This document shows, piece after piece, positions 6,310 to 14,788 of a stretch of DNA of 18,551 bases. The DNA lies in NCBI GenBank assembly GCA_018644785.1, contig JABGPV010000078.1:1-18551 (forward strand), given 5' to 3'. Each line of letters starts with the position of its first letter. Within the stretch, counting starts at the first letter, position 1. Under the pieces are notes generated by a model. The model was not told the origin of the DNA and did no database searches. It worked only from the letters and a program-made list of their open reading frames with translations. The position numbers were made by a program, and so were the translations under genes. This DNA comes from Deltaproteobacteria bacterium (GTDB taxonomy: Bacteria; Desulfobacterota; DSM-4660; Desulfatiglandales; Desulfatiglandaceae).

Positions 6310-7266
6310 ATGATCACCGTCGGTATCGCAAAAGACTGGGACTGGCCCGATCTCCTCCGACAAACCCCGGGCGGGAAAGGGATTTGGGAAGGGATGCGGT
6401 TTATCCTGGACCCTGAACCGACCTGCGATTTCCTGGTGGTGCTGAACAACAAAATGAAAACGGAAACCCGGGCCCACTGCCCCCCTGAAAATGTGTGGTG
6501 CCTCATGCAGGAACCCTACATGAAAGGGCACACGGACTGGATGGTTGAGAAGCTGGAGCGCTTTTCGCGGGTCCTGACCCACCATGCCCCCTCAGGCCAA
6601 TCAAAATTTGCCGTTTCACAGCCCGCCATCCCCTGGCATGTGAACAAAACCTTTGACCAGCTGGTTGCCCTTGAAATGCCATCTAAACCCAAAACCCTTT
6701 CATGGGTGGTGGGCAATGCCAGGGACCTGCCCGGCCACAGGAAAAGATTGGCTTTTCTGGCGTATATCCAAAGAAAAGGCTCTTTGAACATTGATTTATT
6801 CGGAAGAGCGGTTCAGTTTATCGAGGACAAATGGGACGGGCTCGCCCCTTACAAGTATTCCCTGGCCATCGAAAACAGCAGCAGCCCCGACTACTGGACG
6901 GAGAAAATAGCCGATTGTTTTCTCTCCTGGTCGGTTCCCATATACTATGGCTGCACCAACCTGGAGGACTATTTTCCCTCAGGATCTTTCATCAGGATCC
7001 CTATCGATTCCCCCGAGGAAGCCTTTGAATCGGTTAAGACCATCATAAAACGGGACAACTGGGAAAAGCGACTTCCCGCCCTCGAGGAGGCCCGGGATTT
7101 GGTGCTTCACCGTTATCAACTGTTCCCCCACTTGTCCCGGCTTATACAGGCACAGCCCCAAAGGGATTTGAAACCCAACGATATCCTTCTCCCTGCCTAC
7201 AAAAGAACCGTGAAGGCAGCTTTCAATCACCAGATGTATAAAATCAGGAAACTTCTTTTTTTTTGA
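6310..7266 (+). CDS. GT10 family fucosyltransferase-like glycosyltransferase
   Basis: 318 aa from ATG 6310, chosen over ATG 6304 because an AGGGA ribosome site then has normal spacing. The diagnostic GT10 block lies in the C-terminal half: YKYSLAIENS, then YWTEKIADCFLSWSVPIYYG and NLEDYFPSGSFI, matching the alpha-1,3-fucosyltransferase donor-binding region. Bacterial members transfer fucose or a related sugar from a GDP donor onto LPS or O-antigen. It lies 21 nt after the first glycosyltransferase and 17 nt before the third, so co-transcription is likely. Family call is strong; fucose itself is inferred, as no GDP-fucose genes are in the window. Confidence 0.85.
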   Translation: MITVGIAKDWDWPDLLRQTPGGKGIWEGMRFILDPEPTCDFLVVLNNKMKTETRAHCPPENVWCLMQEPYMKGHTDWMVEKLERFSRVLTHHAPSGQSKFAVSQPAIPWHVNKTFDQLVALEMPSKPKTLSWVVGNARDLPGHRKRLAFLAYIQRKGSLNIDLFGRAVQFIEDKWDGLAPYKYSLAIENSSSPDYWTEKIADCFLSWSVPIYYGCTNLEDYFPSGSFIRIPIDSPEEAFESVKTIIKRDNWEKRLPALEEARDLVLHRYQLFPHLSRLIQAQPQRDLKPNDILLPAYKRTVKAAFNHQMYKIRKLLFF

Positions 7267-7283
7267 TACGGTGGTAAACAGGA

Positions 7284-8084
7284 ATGGTTAGTATCATTAT
7301 TTCTTTTTACGAAAGGTTGGGACATTTGAAGCGCTGTCTGGATGCTTTGTCCCTGTTTGCAGATGCTTTTGATGAAGTGGTTGTAGCTGATGACGGGTCA
7401 TCCCCTGAGACGCTTGAAGCGTTTAGAGAACATATAAAAAGATATGAATTTCCCATAACGCATGCCTGGCAGCCTAATGAAGGTTTCAGGGTCGCGGCTT
7501 CTCGAAACAATGGCGTTCGGCATGCAAGAGGTGACTACCTGATTTTCCTTGATTGTGATTTCATGGTTTTACCAAATACCATAGCTGAGCATTTGCGAGC
7601 TGCAAAACCCGGAAAAGCCGTTGCCGCCGGTTTTAAGTACTTGAATGAACCCGTTACAAGAGAACTCCTGAATGCTACCATCACCCCGGATCTTTTGGAA
7701 AAGCTGGATAGACAATTGCCGAATCAGGAAATCCTCAAGAGACATCGCAGAACCATAAAACGCACGATTCTGATGCAATTGCGGCTCAAAAGTCCAAAAA
7801 AGCAAAGTCTGGGCGGCCACTTTTCCATTCACAAAAAAGATCTTGCGCGGGTGAACGGCTATGATGAAAATTTTGTGGGATGGGGGGGAGAAGATGAAGA
7901 TCTTGGCATCCGTCTGGTTCGGGCCGGCATTTATTGCCGATCGGCTATTCGCTATGCCAAAGTCCTGCACCTGTGGCACCCGCCGGCCATCACGGACCGA
8001 CGCTGGCAGGAAGGACCTAATATTCAATACTTTAATCGAAAAGAAATTCCGGTTTTCTGTCTGAACGGTCTACAAAAATCGTGA
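7284..8084 (+). CDS. GT2 glycosyltransferase with galactosyltransferase-like C-terminal domain
   Basis: 266 aa. The N-terminal GT2 domain shows VSIIISFYER, VVADDGSS (DDGS 36-39) and IFLDCDF with the DxD at 90-92. The C-terminal half carries GGHFSIHKKDLARVNGYDE and VGWGGEDEDL (198-207), the mark of the GT7-C/galactosyltransferase C-terminal domain found in bacterial polysaccharide polymerases and transferases, then HLWHPP. It likely transfers a hexose or N-acetylhexosamine. It is third in the operon. Its stop lies only 3 nt from the stop of the convergent ligase gene, with no terminator between them. Confidence 0.85.
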   Translation: MVSIIISFYERLGHLKRCLDALSLFADAFDEVVVADDGSSPETLEAFREHIKRYEFPITHAWQPNEGFRVAASRNNGVRHARGDYLIFLDCDFMVLPNTIAEHLRAAKPGKAVAAGFKYLNEPVTRELLNATITPDLLEKLDRQLPNQEILKRHRRTIKRTILMQLRLKSPKKQSLGGHFSIHKKDLARVNGYDENFVGWGGEDEDLGIRLVRAGIYCRSAIRYAKVLHLWHPPAITDRRWQEGPNIQYFNRKEIPVFCLNGLQKS

Positions 8085-8087
8085 TGG

Positions 8088-9470
8088 TTATGACCCTTCA
8101 TGAAGCGTTTCAGGTTCAGCCTGGTTGAGGTTCCACACAATGGTGATCATGGCAAGGATGGTAAAAAGAACCACTTCCGTCAGGTGCGTGAAAATGGGAT
8201 CCAGGGACCCCTTGACCAGGAACATGACAAAGGCGGCTGTTACGCAATAACCCCACCCCTTTAAAAAAGCACTCTTTCCATGCCGTATGGTTTTCCAACA
8301 CATTTTCCCCGCAACAAACCACAGATAGAGAAAAAGCAGCAGCCCCACGAGGCCCATTCTCACCCCGATATTTAAGAACATGTTGTGGGGGCGTTTAAAG
8401 AGATGCTCGACGATGTCGGTTTCTTTCGGGGGGCTTTCACCCGCCCCGGAATTTCTTGCAACCTGCTCATTGTATGCCTTCAGGTCAACCACCCTGGGGC
8501 CCCACTCATCCATCCTGAACTTTTTCGGAAGCCGCGCGTTGTAGACTTTCGGATCAATGGCTTTTCGATTTTGAAAGGTCTTGATGCCGAAACCTGTCCC
8601 GAATACCGGATAATCCTTTATGATTTCGTAGGAAATATACGCAATGCTGATCCGATGAAGAAGGCTGCCCATGTCGTTAACGTTGGACTTTTCCGACAGG
8701 ATAAACCGGTCTTTGATGGGAGACAGGCAGATAAAAAGTGCAAATACAAGGACAAATGCCAGCAGCACTTTCTTGTATTTTGAAAGCAGAATGACAGCAA
8801 CCACTCCCAGGGCCACAAAATTGCTCCTTGACTGGGTCAGCACCGTCACCGCCAGCAATGCCAGCAGGCAAAACACAAAAAGGATGTGATACCACCAATG
8901 CCGCCCCTTCTCCGTCAGGTGATGGGCTGAAAGGATGGCCGCAAAGAGGGTAATGACACCCATCAGATTGGTGGGGTTCTGCACAAACCGAACACCAAAC
9001 CGCGCTGAGTTTTCATTTTCACCCAGAATCAGATACTCATAACCCAGGGCTCCCAGACAGAACAGGGTTGCCGAGATGATAATGACCCACGACAGCCACT
9101 CAAGCCGCTTCTTTGAGTTGAAAACATTAATCAGCATGTAATAGAGCAACAGATATTTCAACAGGTGGGAATAGAAATCATGAAGGCTGTTATCCCGATC
9201 CAACGCAAAAAAAAGCCCAATGGCTGCCCACAGGGTAAACAGGACGAGTGGCAGGGAAAGGGGAGATTTAAAGGAAAAGGGCATTTTTTTGAAAATAATG
9301 CCCAAAACAACCAGAAAGATCGAGAGATAGAAGCTGATTTCCTGAATGCTCGTGGTATGGGGAAAGGGATTAAAAAATATGAAAATCCCCATCAGGCATA
9401 AAACGCCCCCGTTCAACACCTGCGAAAAAAGGCCTTGGGCTGAATCATTTCCAGGTATTTTGATCACCAT
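8088..9470 (-). CDS. O-antigen ligase/polymerase-like membrane protein (Wzy_C family)
   Basis: 460 aa, with about ten to twelve hydrophobic segments and one large periplasmic loop (~296-360). Ligase-family marks are LTQSRSNFVAL with R215, the PVFGTGFG turn (288-295) and RPHNMFLNI with H362, corresponding to the conserved Arg and His of WaaL/Wzy proteins. Such proteins join undecaprenyl-linked glycans to lipid A-core or polymerise them in the periplasm. ATG 9470 is only 2 nt from an AAGGA, so the GTG one codon on may be the true start. A perfect hairpin abuts this ribosome site. Ligase versus polymerase cannot be separated from sequence alone. Confidence 0.85.
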   Translation of the reverse strand: MVIKIPGNDSAQGLFSQVLNGGVLCLMGIFIFFNPFPHTTSIQEISFYLSIFLVVLGIIFKKMPFSFKSPLSLPLVLFTLWAAIGLFFALDRDNSLHDFYSHLLKYLLLYYMLINVFNSKKRLEWLSWVIIISATLFCLGALGYEYLILGENENSARFGVRFVQNPTNLMGVITLFAAILSAHHLTEKGRHWWYHILFVFCLLALLAVTVLTQSRSNFVALGVVAVILLSKYKKVLLAFVLVFALFICLSPIKDRFILSEKSNVNDMGSLLHRISIAYISYEIIKDYPVFGTGFGIKTFQNRKAIDPKVYNARLPKKFRMDEWGPRVVDLKAYNEQVARNSGAGESPPKETDIVEHLFKRPHNMFLNIGVRMGLVGLLLFLYLWFVAGKMCWKTIRHGKSAFLKGWGYCVTAAFVMFLVKGSLDPIFTHLTEVVLFTILAMITIVWNLNQAEPETLHEGS

Positions 9471-9479
9471 AATCCTTTT

Positions 9480-9507
9480 GTAGGGGCGAAAAATCTTTCG
9501 CCCCTAC
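9480..9507. repeat. Perfect 12-bp palindromic hairpin between glycosyltransferase and ligase genes
   Basis: GTAGGGGCGAAA (9480-9491) and TTTCGCCCCTAC (9496-9507) form an uninterrupted stem with a 4-nt loop. It contains the stop codon of the upstream glycosyltransferase (9506-9504) and ends right before the AAAAGG ribosome site of the ligase. It lacks a T-run, so it is not a standard terminator. The sequence looks like a dispersed miniature palindromic repeat. In mRNA it could set the ligase translation level or stabilise the upstream message. Confidence 0.7.
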
Positions 9508-10262
9508 CTGATTTCTCTGAGCTTCACGTACCGGACAAACATGGCATAGGCATCGGAAACTGCAATGATAAGACCGGGCAAACCGTCCATAAAGCCTTTT
9601 TTCAACACATAGACTTCCAGGAACTTGAAAAGTGGGCGAGAAAAAAGAAGCGCAAGATGAAACCGTTTCCCCCGATCGTACATGTCTTCGGCCAGCAGAG
9701 TGGAAAAACTGTTCACGGTTCTCAATTGACCCGAAATCCTCCCGCCATAGGGATAATGGAGAAGGTCCTGTTTTAAATCCCCGACACGTCCTTCCACCGC
9801 CATCCGTTCATGGACCCTTCCGCCCACCCAGCGCCCTTTTTCCCGCCTGAAAAGCCTTAATTGGCGGTCGGGGTAATACCCGCTGTGGTTGATCCATCGT
9901 CCCTGGTAAAAAGAGCGTCGCGGTATCCGGTAGCCGTCCAGGGAGTCCGGTCTGGCAATCTCGAACGATATTTCATCACACAACGCCTTTGAGACCGCTT
10001 CATCCGCGTCAAGACTCAACACCCAATCCGTTTCTGCTTTTGAAAGCGCAAAATTCTTCTGGGCCGCATACCCCGGCCACGGCCTTTGGAAAATTCGGTC
10101 CGTATAACCTTTGGCAATCTCCACGGTCCGGTCCGTGCTCATGGAATCCACCAAAATAATGTCATGGACCCATTTCAGGCTATCCAAACACCGTTTGATG
10201 TTTTTTTCTTCATTGCGGCAGATGACACAAGCGGAGATTCGGTTTTGCAGGGGCTGCCCCAT
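9504..10262 (-). CDS. GT2 glycosyltransferase, WaaE/KdtX-like (LPS core)
   Basis: 252 aa. It follows the WaaE/KdtX pattern closely: ISACVICRNEEKNIKRCLDS, VDSMSTDRTVEIAKGYTDR, RPWPGYAAQKNFA, LSLDADEAVS, GYRIPRRSFYQGRWI, HSGYYPDRQLRLFRR and a C-terminal LLHYPY. Known relatives add a beta-linked glucose to inner-core heptose; here the precise sugar is inferred. The usual DSGSTDRT has Ser for Gly (DSMSTDRT has Met for that Gly). GGGAG lies 7 nt before ATG 10262. It lies 29 nt downstream of the DUF481 gene and upstream of the ligase, so all three could share the strong promoter at 11497-11525. Confidence 0.85.
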   Translation of the reverse strand: MGQPLQNRISACVICRNEEKNIKRCLDSLKWVHDIILVDSMSTDRTVEIAKGYTDRIFQRPWPGYAAQKNFALSKAETDWVLSLDADEAVSKALCDEISFEIARPDSLDGYRIPRRSFYQGRWINHSGYYPDRQLRLFRREKGRWVGGRVHERMAVEGRVGDLKQDLLHYPYGGRISGQLRTVNSFSTLLAEDMYDRGKRFHLALLFSRPLFKFLEVYVLKKGFMDGLPGLIIAVSDAYAMFVRYVKLREIR

Positions 10263-10291
10263 GGTTTTCTCCCGAATTGCGTTTTATCCGG

Positions 10292-11401
10292 CTAAAATTG
10301 CCACCCGATAGTGAAAGTCCAAGCCTGGTCAAACTTTTCCTTACCGTCCGCCGGCTGGTTGTCCCAATCGTAGTTGAATTGAAAGGCGGTGAAAAGGTGT
10401 GACACCAGAGGAACCCGAATCCCTGTTCGTGTCCGGACTATCCAATTCCCGGCGTTTTCTAAATCGTAGAGGAGATCGTCGTGGTGAAAAACCTGAAACA
10501 ACTTCTGGAAAAACCACATGTCAAAGTCCAGCACCCAGTAACCGGAAAAATATTCCCGATTGTCAACATTGCCGAAATTTTTCATCTTTTTGGTATATTT
10601 TTCGTAGGTGTAACCTGGCCCCAGCTTGACGGAAAGATTCTTCTGATTTGAATGCCAGATCTGATACCCGGGGCCCACAGCCGCATTGGCCCGCAGATCC
10701 AGGGATTTGAATATGTCCGATTGCGCAACGCCCCCGCCCCAGAGAAACCATTTCTTGGTCAGAAACCGTTCATAGGTAGCCGACCCCAGCCAGTTGTCTT
10801 TGCTCAATTTGTTCTTGCTATACTCTTTGTGGAATTCCGCATAGAATTTCAAGACATGGGGCATCTTAAAAATTTTCAGGTTCCCGATCAGGCTGTATTT
10901 TTCAGTATTGGTATTTCCGGTCTCCTTGCTGGCCCCGGCGTTAACATTACCGGTGAAATCCCAGGTGGCAGGGGGTTTGGGCCGGTCCATTGTCTTGACC
11001 CGGGCCAGTTTCAAAGGTGGTGGCGGTGCACCTTCCTCGGGCTTTAACACAAGGTCTCCCGCCTGGGATGTGGTCAACTTGCCTGTCACGGTTTTATTAT
11101 CCCCCAGGGATACCTCCATGGGCTCATCGGTAGTGAGTTTTGCCACCTGATCCCAGCTGATGTTGATTTTCCCCGCATAGCTGGTTTTAAACACCAGCTT
11201 CCCCTGGGTCAAGGAAACCACCGTGCCTTGAATGCGATCGCCGTTTTTCATGACAACCTCATCCGCCTGGCATGGATTTGCAGTCTGTAAAAGCAAAAAT
11301 GCCGCCAGAAATCCAATCCGTAAAGCGGTTATGGTTTTTTTCCCTGACTCCCTACGTCCGCATGATACTGAAGCCTCAGCCTTATGGTTAAATGCCATCA
11401 T
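10292..11401 (-). CDS. DUF481 (YdiY-like) outer-membrane beta-barrel protein
   Basis: 369 aa with a long N-region (1-28) and a hydrophobic core IGFLAAFLLLQTA; signal cleavage is likely after CQA (46). Residues ~47-115 form a small beta domain (VVMKNGDRIQGTVVS), followed by a Pro-rich linker (EEGAPPPPLK). Residues ~145-369 form a beta-barrel rich in alternating aromatic residues and ending in F (TIGWQF), the outer-membrane assembly signal. This matches DUF481, called salt-induced outer-membrane protein in enterobacteria. Function is unknown. A shorter start at the second ATG (11398) is equally possible. The gene is led by a full-consensus promoter and a ~90-nt leader. Confidence 0.85.
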   Translation of the reverse strand: MMAFNHKAEASVSCGRRESGKKTITALRIGFLAAFLLLQTANPCQADEVVMKNGDRIQGTVVSLTQGKLVFKTSYAGKINISWDQVAKLTTDEPMEVSLGDNKTVTGKLTTSQAGDLVLKPEEGAPPPPLKLARVKTMDRPKPPATWDFTGNVNAGASKETGNTNTEKYSLIGNLKIFKMPHVLKFYAEFHKEYSKNKLSKDNWLGSATYERFLTKKWFLWGGGVAQSDIFKSLDLRANAAVGPGYQIWHSNQKNLSVKLGPGYTYEKYTKKMKNFGNVDNREYFSGYWVLDFDMWFFQKLFQVFHHDDLLYDLENAGNWIVRTRTGIRVPLVSHLFTAFQFNYDWDNQPADGKEKFDQAWTFTIGWQF

Positions 11402-11496
11402 GAAATTAACCTACCCCCCATTCAAAAAAACGAATAAAACCCTGACTGGTATCTGCACGAACCAGAAGGGGAAGCCCATTTTGTAATGTGTGGGCG

Positions 11497-11525
11497 ATTA
11501 TAGAGAAGCGGCAGGCCGGTGTCAA
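11497..11525 (-). promoter_or_regulatory. Full-consensus sigma70 promoter of the DUF481 gene
   Basis: On the minus strand TTGACA (11525-11520), exactly 17 nt, then TATAAT (11502-11497). Both hexamers and the spacing are ideal. Transcription would start near 11490, leaving a leader of about 90 nt before the DUF481 ATG. This is the best promoter in the window. Confidence 0.8.
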
Positions 11526-11599
11526 TAAAGCTCGTGGACGAAAAGATGTCCCTGTGTTAAACTTTTATAAAAAGGTTCCTCTTAAAAAGGAGTGAAAAA

Positions 11600-13675
11600 A
11601 TGAAACACGATCACAGATTTTCCTGCATGATGCTTGCTGCCGCTTTGATGCTCCTGATGGCTGCAGGCAACCCTGTGTCAGCGGCCCCGGTACTGCCTTC
11701 AAACAACGGGCAGCTCGTCCTCAAGAAAGTGACGTTGTTTAACAACGGTGTGGGATATTTCCAGCTTGGGGGCAACATCATGGCAGGAGAAGAAATCCGC
11801 CTTCGTGTGAAAACGAAGCAAATGAACGATCTCCTCAAGAGTCTTACCGTCCTGAATTTAACCGGTGGCCAGGTGAGCAGTATTGTTTATGACAATGACA
11901 AAACCATTCCTCAGAAGTTGGATGAATTCAATTTTAAATTACGGAAAGACCAGGGACTGCCCCAAATCCTGAGACAGCTTCAGGGAAGCGAAATTCAAGT
12001 TTTGACCGGCGGCTCTCCCATCCGGGGAACCATCATGGGGGTGGAAAAACGCAATATTCAGGATGAAAAAGTCATTGTACCATGGTTTTTTCTGACCATC
12101 ATGGACTCAAACGGTCAAATGCGCACGTTTGACACCGGTGAAATCACCGGAATAAAACTGGTTGACGCAAAGCTCAATAAAGATCTGGACCGATATCTGT
12201 CCATTCTGTTTCAAAAGCATCAAAAAAATGGGAAAACCGTGACCATAACACCCACAGGAGAGGGGCCCCAGGAACTCCTGGTGAGCTATATAACGGAGGT
12301 GCCGGTATGGAAAGCCACCTACCGCATTGTTCTTCCGGATGCGGGCAAAGGGAACAACCCTTTTCTACAGGGGTGGGCCATCGTCGACAATGTCAGCGGA
12401 GAAGACTGGCAAAACGTACAGCTCTCCCTGGTCAGCGGTCTGCCCGTTTCATTTATCCAGGAGCTTTATACGCCGCGATTTAAAAAACGCCCCGAACTCA
12501 AAATGGATGATGAAGATGCCGTAGCCCCTGCCGTTCCGGAGGCGGTCATGAGCGAAAACCGAATGTTGATGGCGGCGCCTGAAAGCCCCAAGAAAAGGCC
12601 CGGCGCTGCCGGAAAAAAGGCCATGGCCCGAAGATATAAAGGTGAGCCGGACATGGCGCAAAGCATTCGCAAATTGAAAGCCCAAACCGTCACCCGCGAA
12701 GTGGGAGACATGTTTGAATACCGCATCGACCATCCCGTCACCATAGATCAGAATCGCTCAGCGCTGGTACCCATTGTTTCAAAGGAGATTGAAGGCCGGG
12801 CGGTGGATCTGTACAACGAAAGGACTCGAAAACAAAACCCCCTGGCAGGGATAAAGCTTAAGAATACAACGGGGCTAACCCTCGAAGGGGGGCCTTTGAC
12901 GGTGCTCAAGGGCGGAACTTATGCGGGGGAAGCCTTTGTCAAAAGCCTCAAGCCCAATGAACAGCGCTACATCACCTATGCGGTTGATCTGGGCCTTCAT
13001 GTGAACACCAAAAAAGGAACCACAACCGAACCGGTGGATCGGGTGGTGATCAACCGTGGGCTCATGCGCCTTCACCGGGGGGTCATTGAAACCAAGGCCT
13101 ACACCCTCAACAATAAGAACGCCAATTCCAGAACCGTGGTCATCGAACACCCATACCACAGCAAGTGGAAACTGTTGCAACCCGAAAAACCCCTGGAGAT
13201 CACAGATAATTATCTCCGTTTTGAGGTGACGGTTCCTGGCAATGCTGAAACCGCATTTATGGCCAAAGAAATTCGGGACGTGTGGGAAAGTATTTCCGTC
13301 AGCAATCTGACCCCTGACAACATCCTCATATTTGCCCGTCAAAAATACCTGGACGATAAAACCCTCAAACAGATGGAAAAAATCGTTGCCGCTAAAGCCG
13401 AGTTGGCACGCATTGAAACCGGTTTGAAAGCCATTGATAAGGAAAGGCAACAGATATTTGGAGATCAGAAAAGGCTTCGTGAAAACCTTCATGGTCTGGG
13501 CCAGACCTCTGAAGAAAAAGGACTTCGAAGCCGCTATATTCAGTTGCTTGACAGCCAGGAAACCCGACTGGGGAAAATTGAGCGCCAGAAAGAATCCCTG
13601 CAAGCCCAGCAGAAGACCCAGCGAAAAGCCCTTGAGATGCTCATCGGCAACCTGAGTCAGGATTTAAGACTTTGA
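11600..13675 (+). CDS. Secreted DUF4139-domain protein with C-terminal coiled coil
   Basis: 691 aa with a signal peptide (MKHDHRFSCMMLAAALMLLM, cleavage near VSAA 26-29) and an excellent AAGGAG ribosome site (11587-11592). The N-terminal domain (~35-210) begins LKKVTLFNNGVGYFQ. From ~225 the DUF4139 core is seen: YITEVPVWKATYRIVLP and GWAIVDNVSGEDWQNVQLSL. A low-complexity, Pro/Ala/Lys-rich linker (~295-360) splits the core from a beta-rich half (~370-590). Residues ~600-690 are charged and heptad-like, consistent with a coiled coil. It is likely periplasmic or surface-exposed, of unknown function. A TATAAA at 11566-11571 could be its -10, but no -35 is clear. Divergent from DUF481. Confidence 0.8.
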   Translation: MKHDHRFSCMMLAAALMLLMAAGNPVSAAPVLPSNNGQLVLKKVTLFNNGVGYFQLGGNIMAGEEIRLRVKTKQMNDLLKSLTVLNLTGGQVSSIVYDNDKTIPQKLDEFNFKLRKDQGLPQILRQLQGSEIQVLTGGSPIRGTIMGVEKRNIQDEKVIVPWFFLTIMDSNGQMRTFDTGEITGIKLVDAKLNKDLDRYLSILFQKHQKNGKTVTITPTGEGPQELLVSYITEVPVWKATYRIVLPDAGKGNNPFLQGWAIVDNVSGEDWQNVQLSLVSGLPVSFIQELYTPRFKKRPELKMDDEDAVAPAVPEAVMSENRMLMAAPESPKKRPGAAGKKAMARRYKGEPDMAQSIRKLKAQTVTREVGDMFEYRIDHPVTIDQNRSALVPIVSKEIEGRAVDLYNERTRKQNPLAGIKLKNTTGLTLEGGPLTVLKGGTYAGEAFVKSLKPNEQRYITYAVDLGLHVNTKKGTTTEPVDRVVINRGLMRLHRGVIETKAYTLNNKNANSRTVVIEHPYHSKWKLLQPEKPLEITDNYLRFEVTVPGNAETAFMAKEIRDVWESISVSNLTPDNILIFARQKYLDDKTLKQMEKIVAAKAELARIETGLKAIDKERQQIFGDQKRLRENLHGLGQTSEEKGLRSRYIQLLDSQETRLGKIERQKESLQAQQKTQRKALEMLIGNLSQDLRL

Positions 13676-13686
13676 GATTTAAGGTC

Positions 13687-14775
13687 CTAATTTCCCGGAT
13701 GGACAATCAGCTTCTGCCCCGGGTGAATGGGATCTCGCGGACTAATGCGATTCCAGATGAACAGTGCGGTGACCGGCACATTGTGGCTGCGGGCGATGGT
13801 GGAGAGATTGTCACCCGGCCGCACCACGTAGATCCGGCCTTTGTGGTTCTCAGCATAGGCTTTGAGCAATCTGGAGAACCGTTTCTGAAAACCCCGCAAA
13901 GACCCTTTTGGTATAAGGAGTTCGTGGTCGCCTTCTGCAAGATAGTGCCCCCGGACTTCCGGGTTGAGATCCTTGATGACCTTGAAACGGGTCTTTGCCG
14001 CCTTTGCCACAAGTTTGATGGGCGTTTCTCGGTCGCATTTCAGCTGAACCCTGTCAAAGGATAAAAGCGGGTAGCGGTCTTTCGCGGACAGGGTGAAACC
14101 ATACCTTTCCGGATCGGAAAAAATGAGTTTGATGGCGAGGATGCGAAAGAGAAAGTGCTGGGTTTCAAGGGGCAGATAAAGGTCGTAGTAATTCATGGCG
14201 CCCTGGGCCAGTATCTCACCCATCAGACCTTTTTCTCCCATATTGTAGGCGGCGGCGGCCAAAGTCCATGAACCCAGTTCCTGGTGAAGGGATTTGAAAT
14301 AGCGGATGGCGGCCCGGGTGGATGCGAACGGGTTCCGTCTTTCGTCGATCCGGTCGTTGATGACGAGCCCATATTTTCGCCCGGTGGGTCTTACGAACTG
14401 CCAGAAACCGATGGCCCCCCGGCTGGATCCCGCATGGGGTCTCAAAGCACTTTCTGCAATGGCCACATATTTGAGGTCATCGGGCAATCCGTTTTTCTTG
14501 AGCAATTTTTCCATATGGGGCAGATAACGTCCCGCCCGTTTCAACCACAGGATCACCTGGGGTCGATTCCAGAGGGCCAGCAGCAGTTCCCGCTCGAACC
14601 GTTGTCTCACATCCGGATTGTTCATGGGGACCGGTTCACCACAGAAATTCTGGCCGGGGGGAATTTCGAGCGATGCCATCAAAGCGGGAATCCGTGCCGG
14701 TTCAATGGGTTTTGCTTCGGCAGTCTCTCCGAACAGAAACCCGGCAGCCATTAGCAATATGATAAGCCATCTCAT
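13687..14775 (-). CDS. Membrane-bound lytic transglycosylase, SLT domain plus LysM (MltD-like)
   Basis: 362 aa from ATG 14775, which has AAGGAA 5 nt upstream and starts a signal peptide (MRWLIILLMAAGFLFGETAEA). Longer readings of the frame run into the radical SAM gene and are rejected. The SLT fold at ~95-225 shows the catalytic Glu108 in AIAESAL, then GAIGFWQF (120-127) and AAAYNMG (174-180). One LysM peptidoglycan-binding repeat follows at 315-359 (IYVVRPGDNLSTIARSHNVP). It should cleave glycan strands to 1,6-anhydro-muropeptides in the periplasm. It lies 22 nt after the extended ArsS frame, so it may be co-transcribed, though no functional link to ArsS is evident. It ends 11 nt from the convergent DUF4139 gene. 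Confidence 0.9.
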   Translation of the reverse strand: MRWLIILLMAAGFLFGETAEAKPIEPARIPALMASLEIPPGQNFCGEPVPMNNPDVRQRFERELLLALWNRPQVILWLKRAGRYLPHMEKLLKKNGLPDDLKYVAIAESALRPHAGSSRGAIGFWQFVRPTGRKYGLVINDRIDERRNPFASTRAAIRYFKSLHQELGSWTLAAAAYNMGEKGLMGEILAQGAMNYYDLYLPLETQHFLFRILAIKLIFSDPERYGFTLSAKDRYPLLSFDRVQLKCDRETPIKLVAKAAKTRFKVIKDLNPEVRGHYLAEGDHELLIPKGSLRGFQKRFSRLLKAYAENHKGRIYVVRPGDNLSTIARSHNVPVTALFIWNRISPRDPIHPGQKLIVHPGN

Positions 14776-14788
14776 GTGCTTTCCTTTC

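Noticed and set aside
5890..6585. 231-codon minus-strand frame
   Set aside because: It lies antisense across two well-supported glycosyltransferase genes and shows no family motif.
12875..13603. 242-codon minus-strand frame
   Set aside because: It is antisense to the DUF4139 gene, without a recognisable domain or ribosome site.
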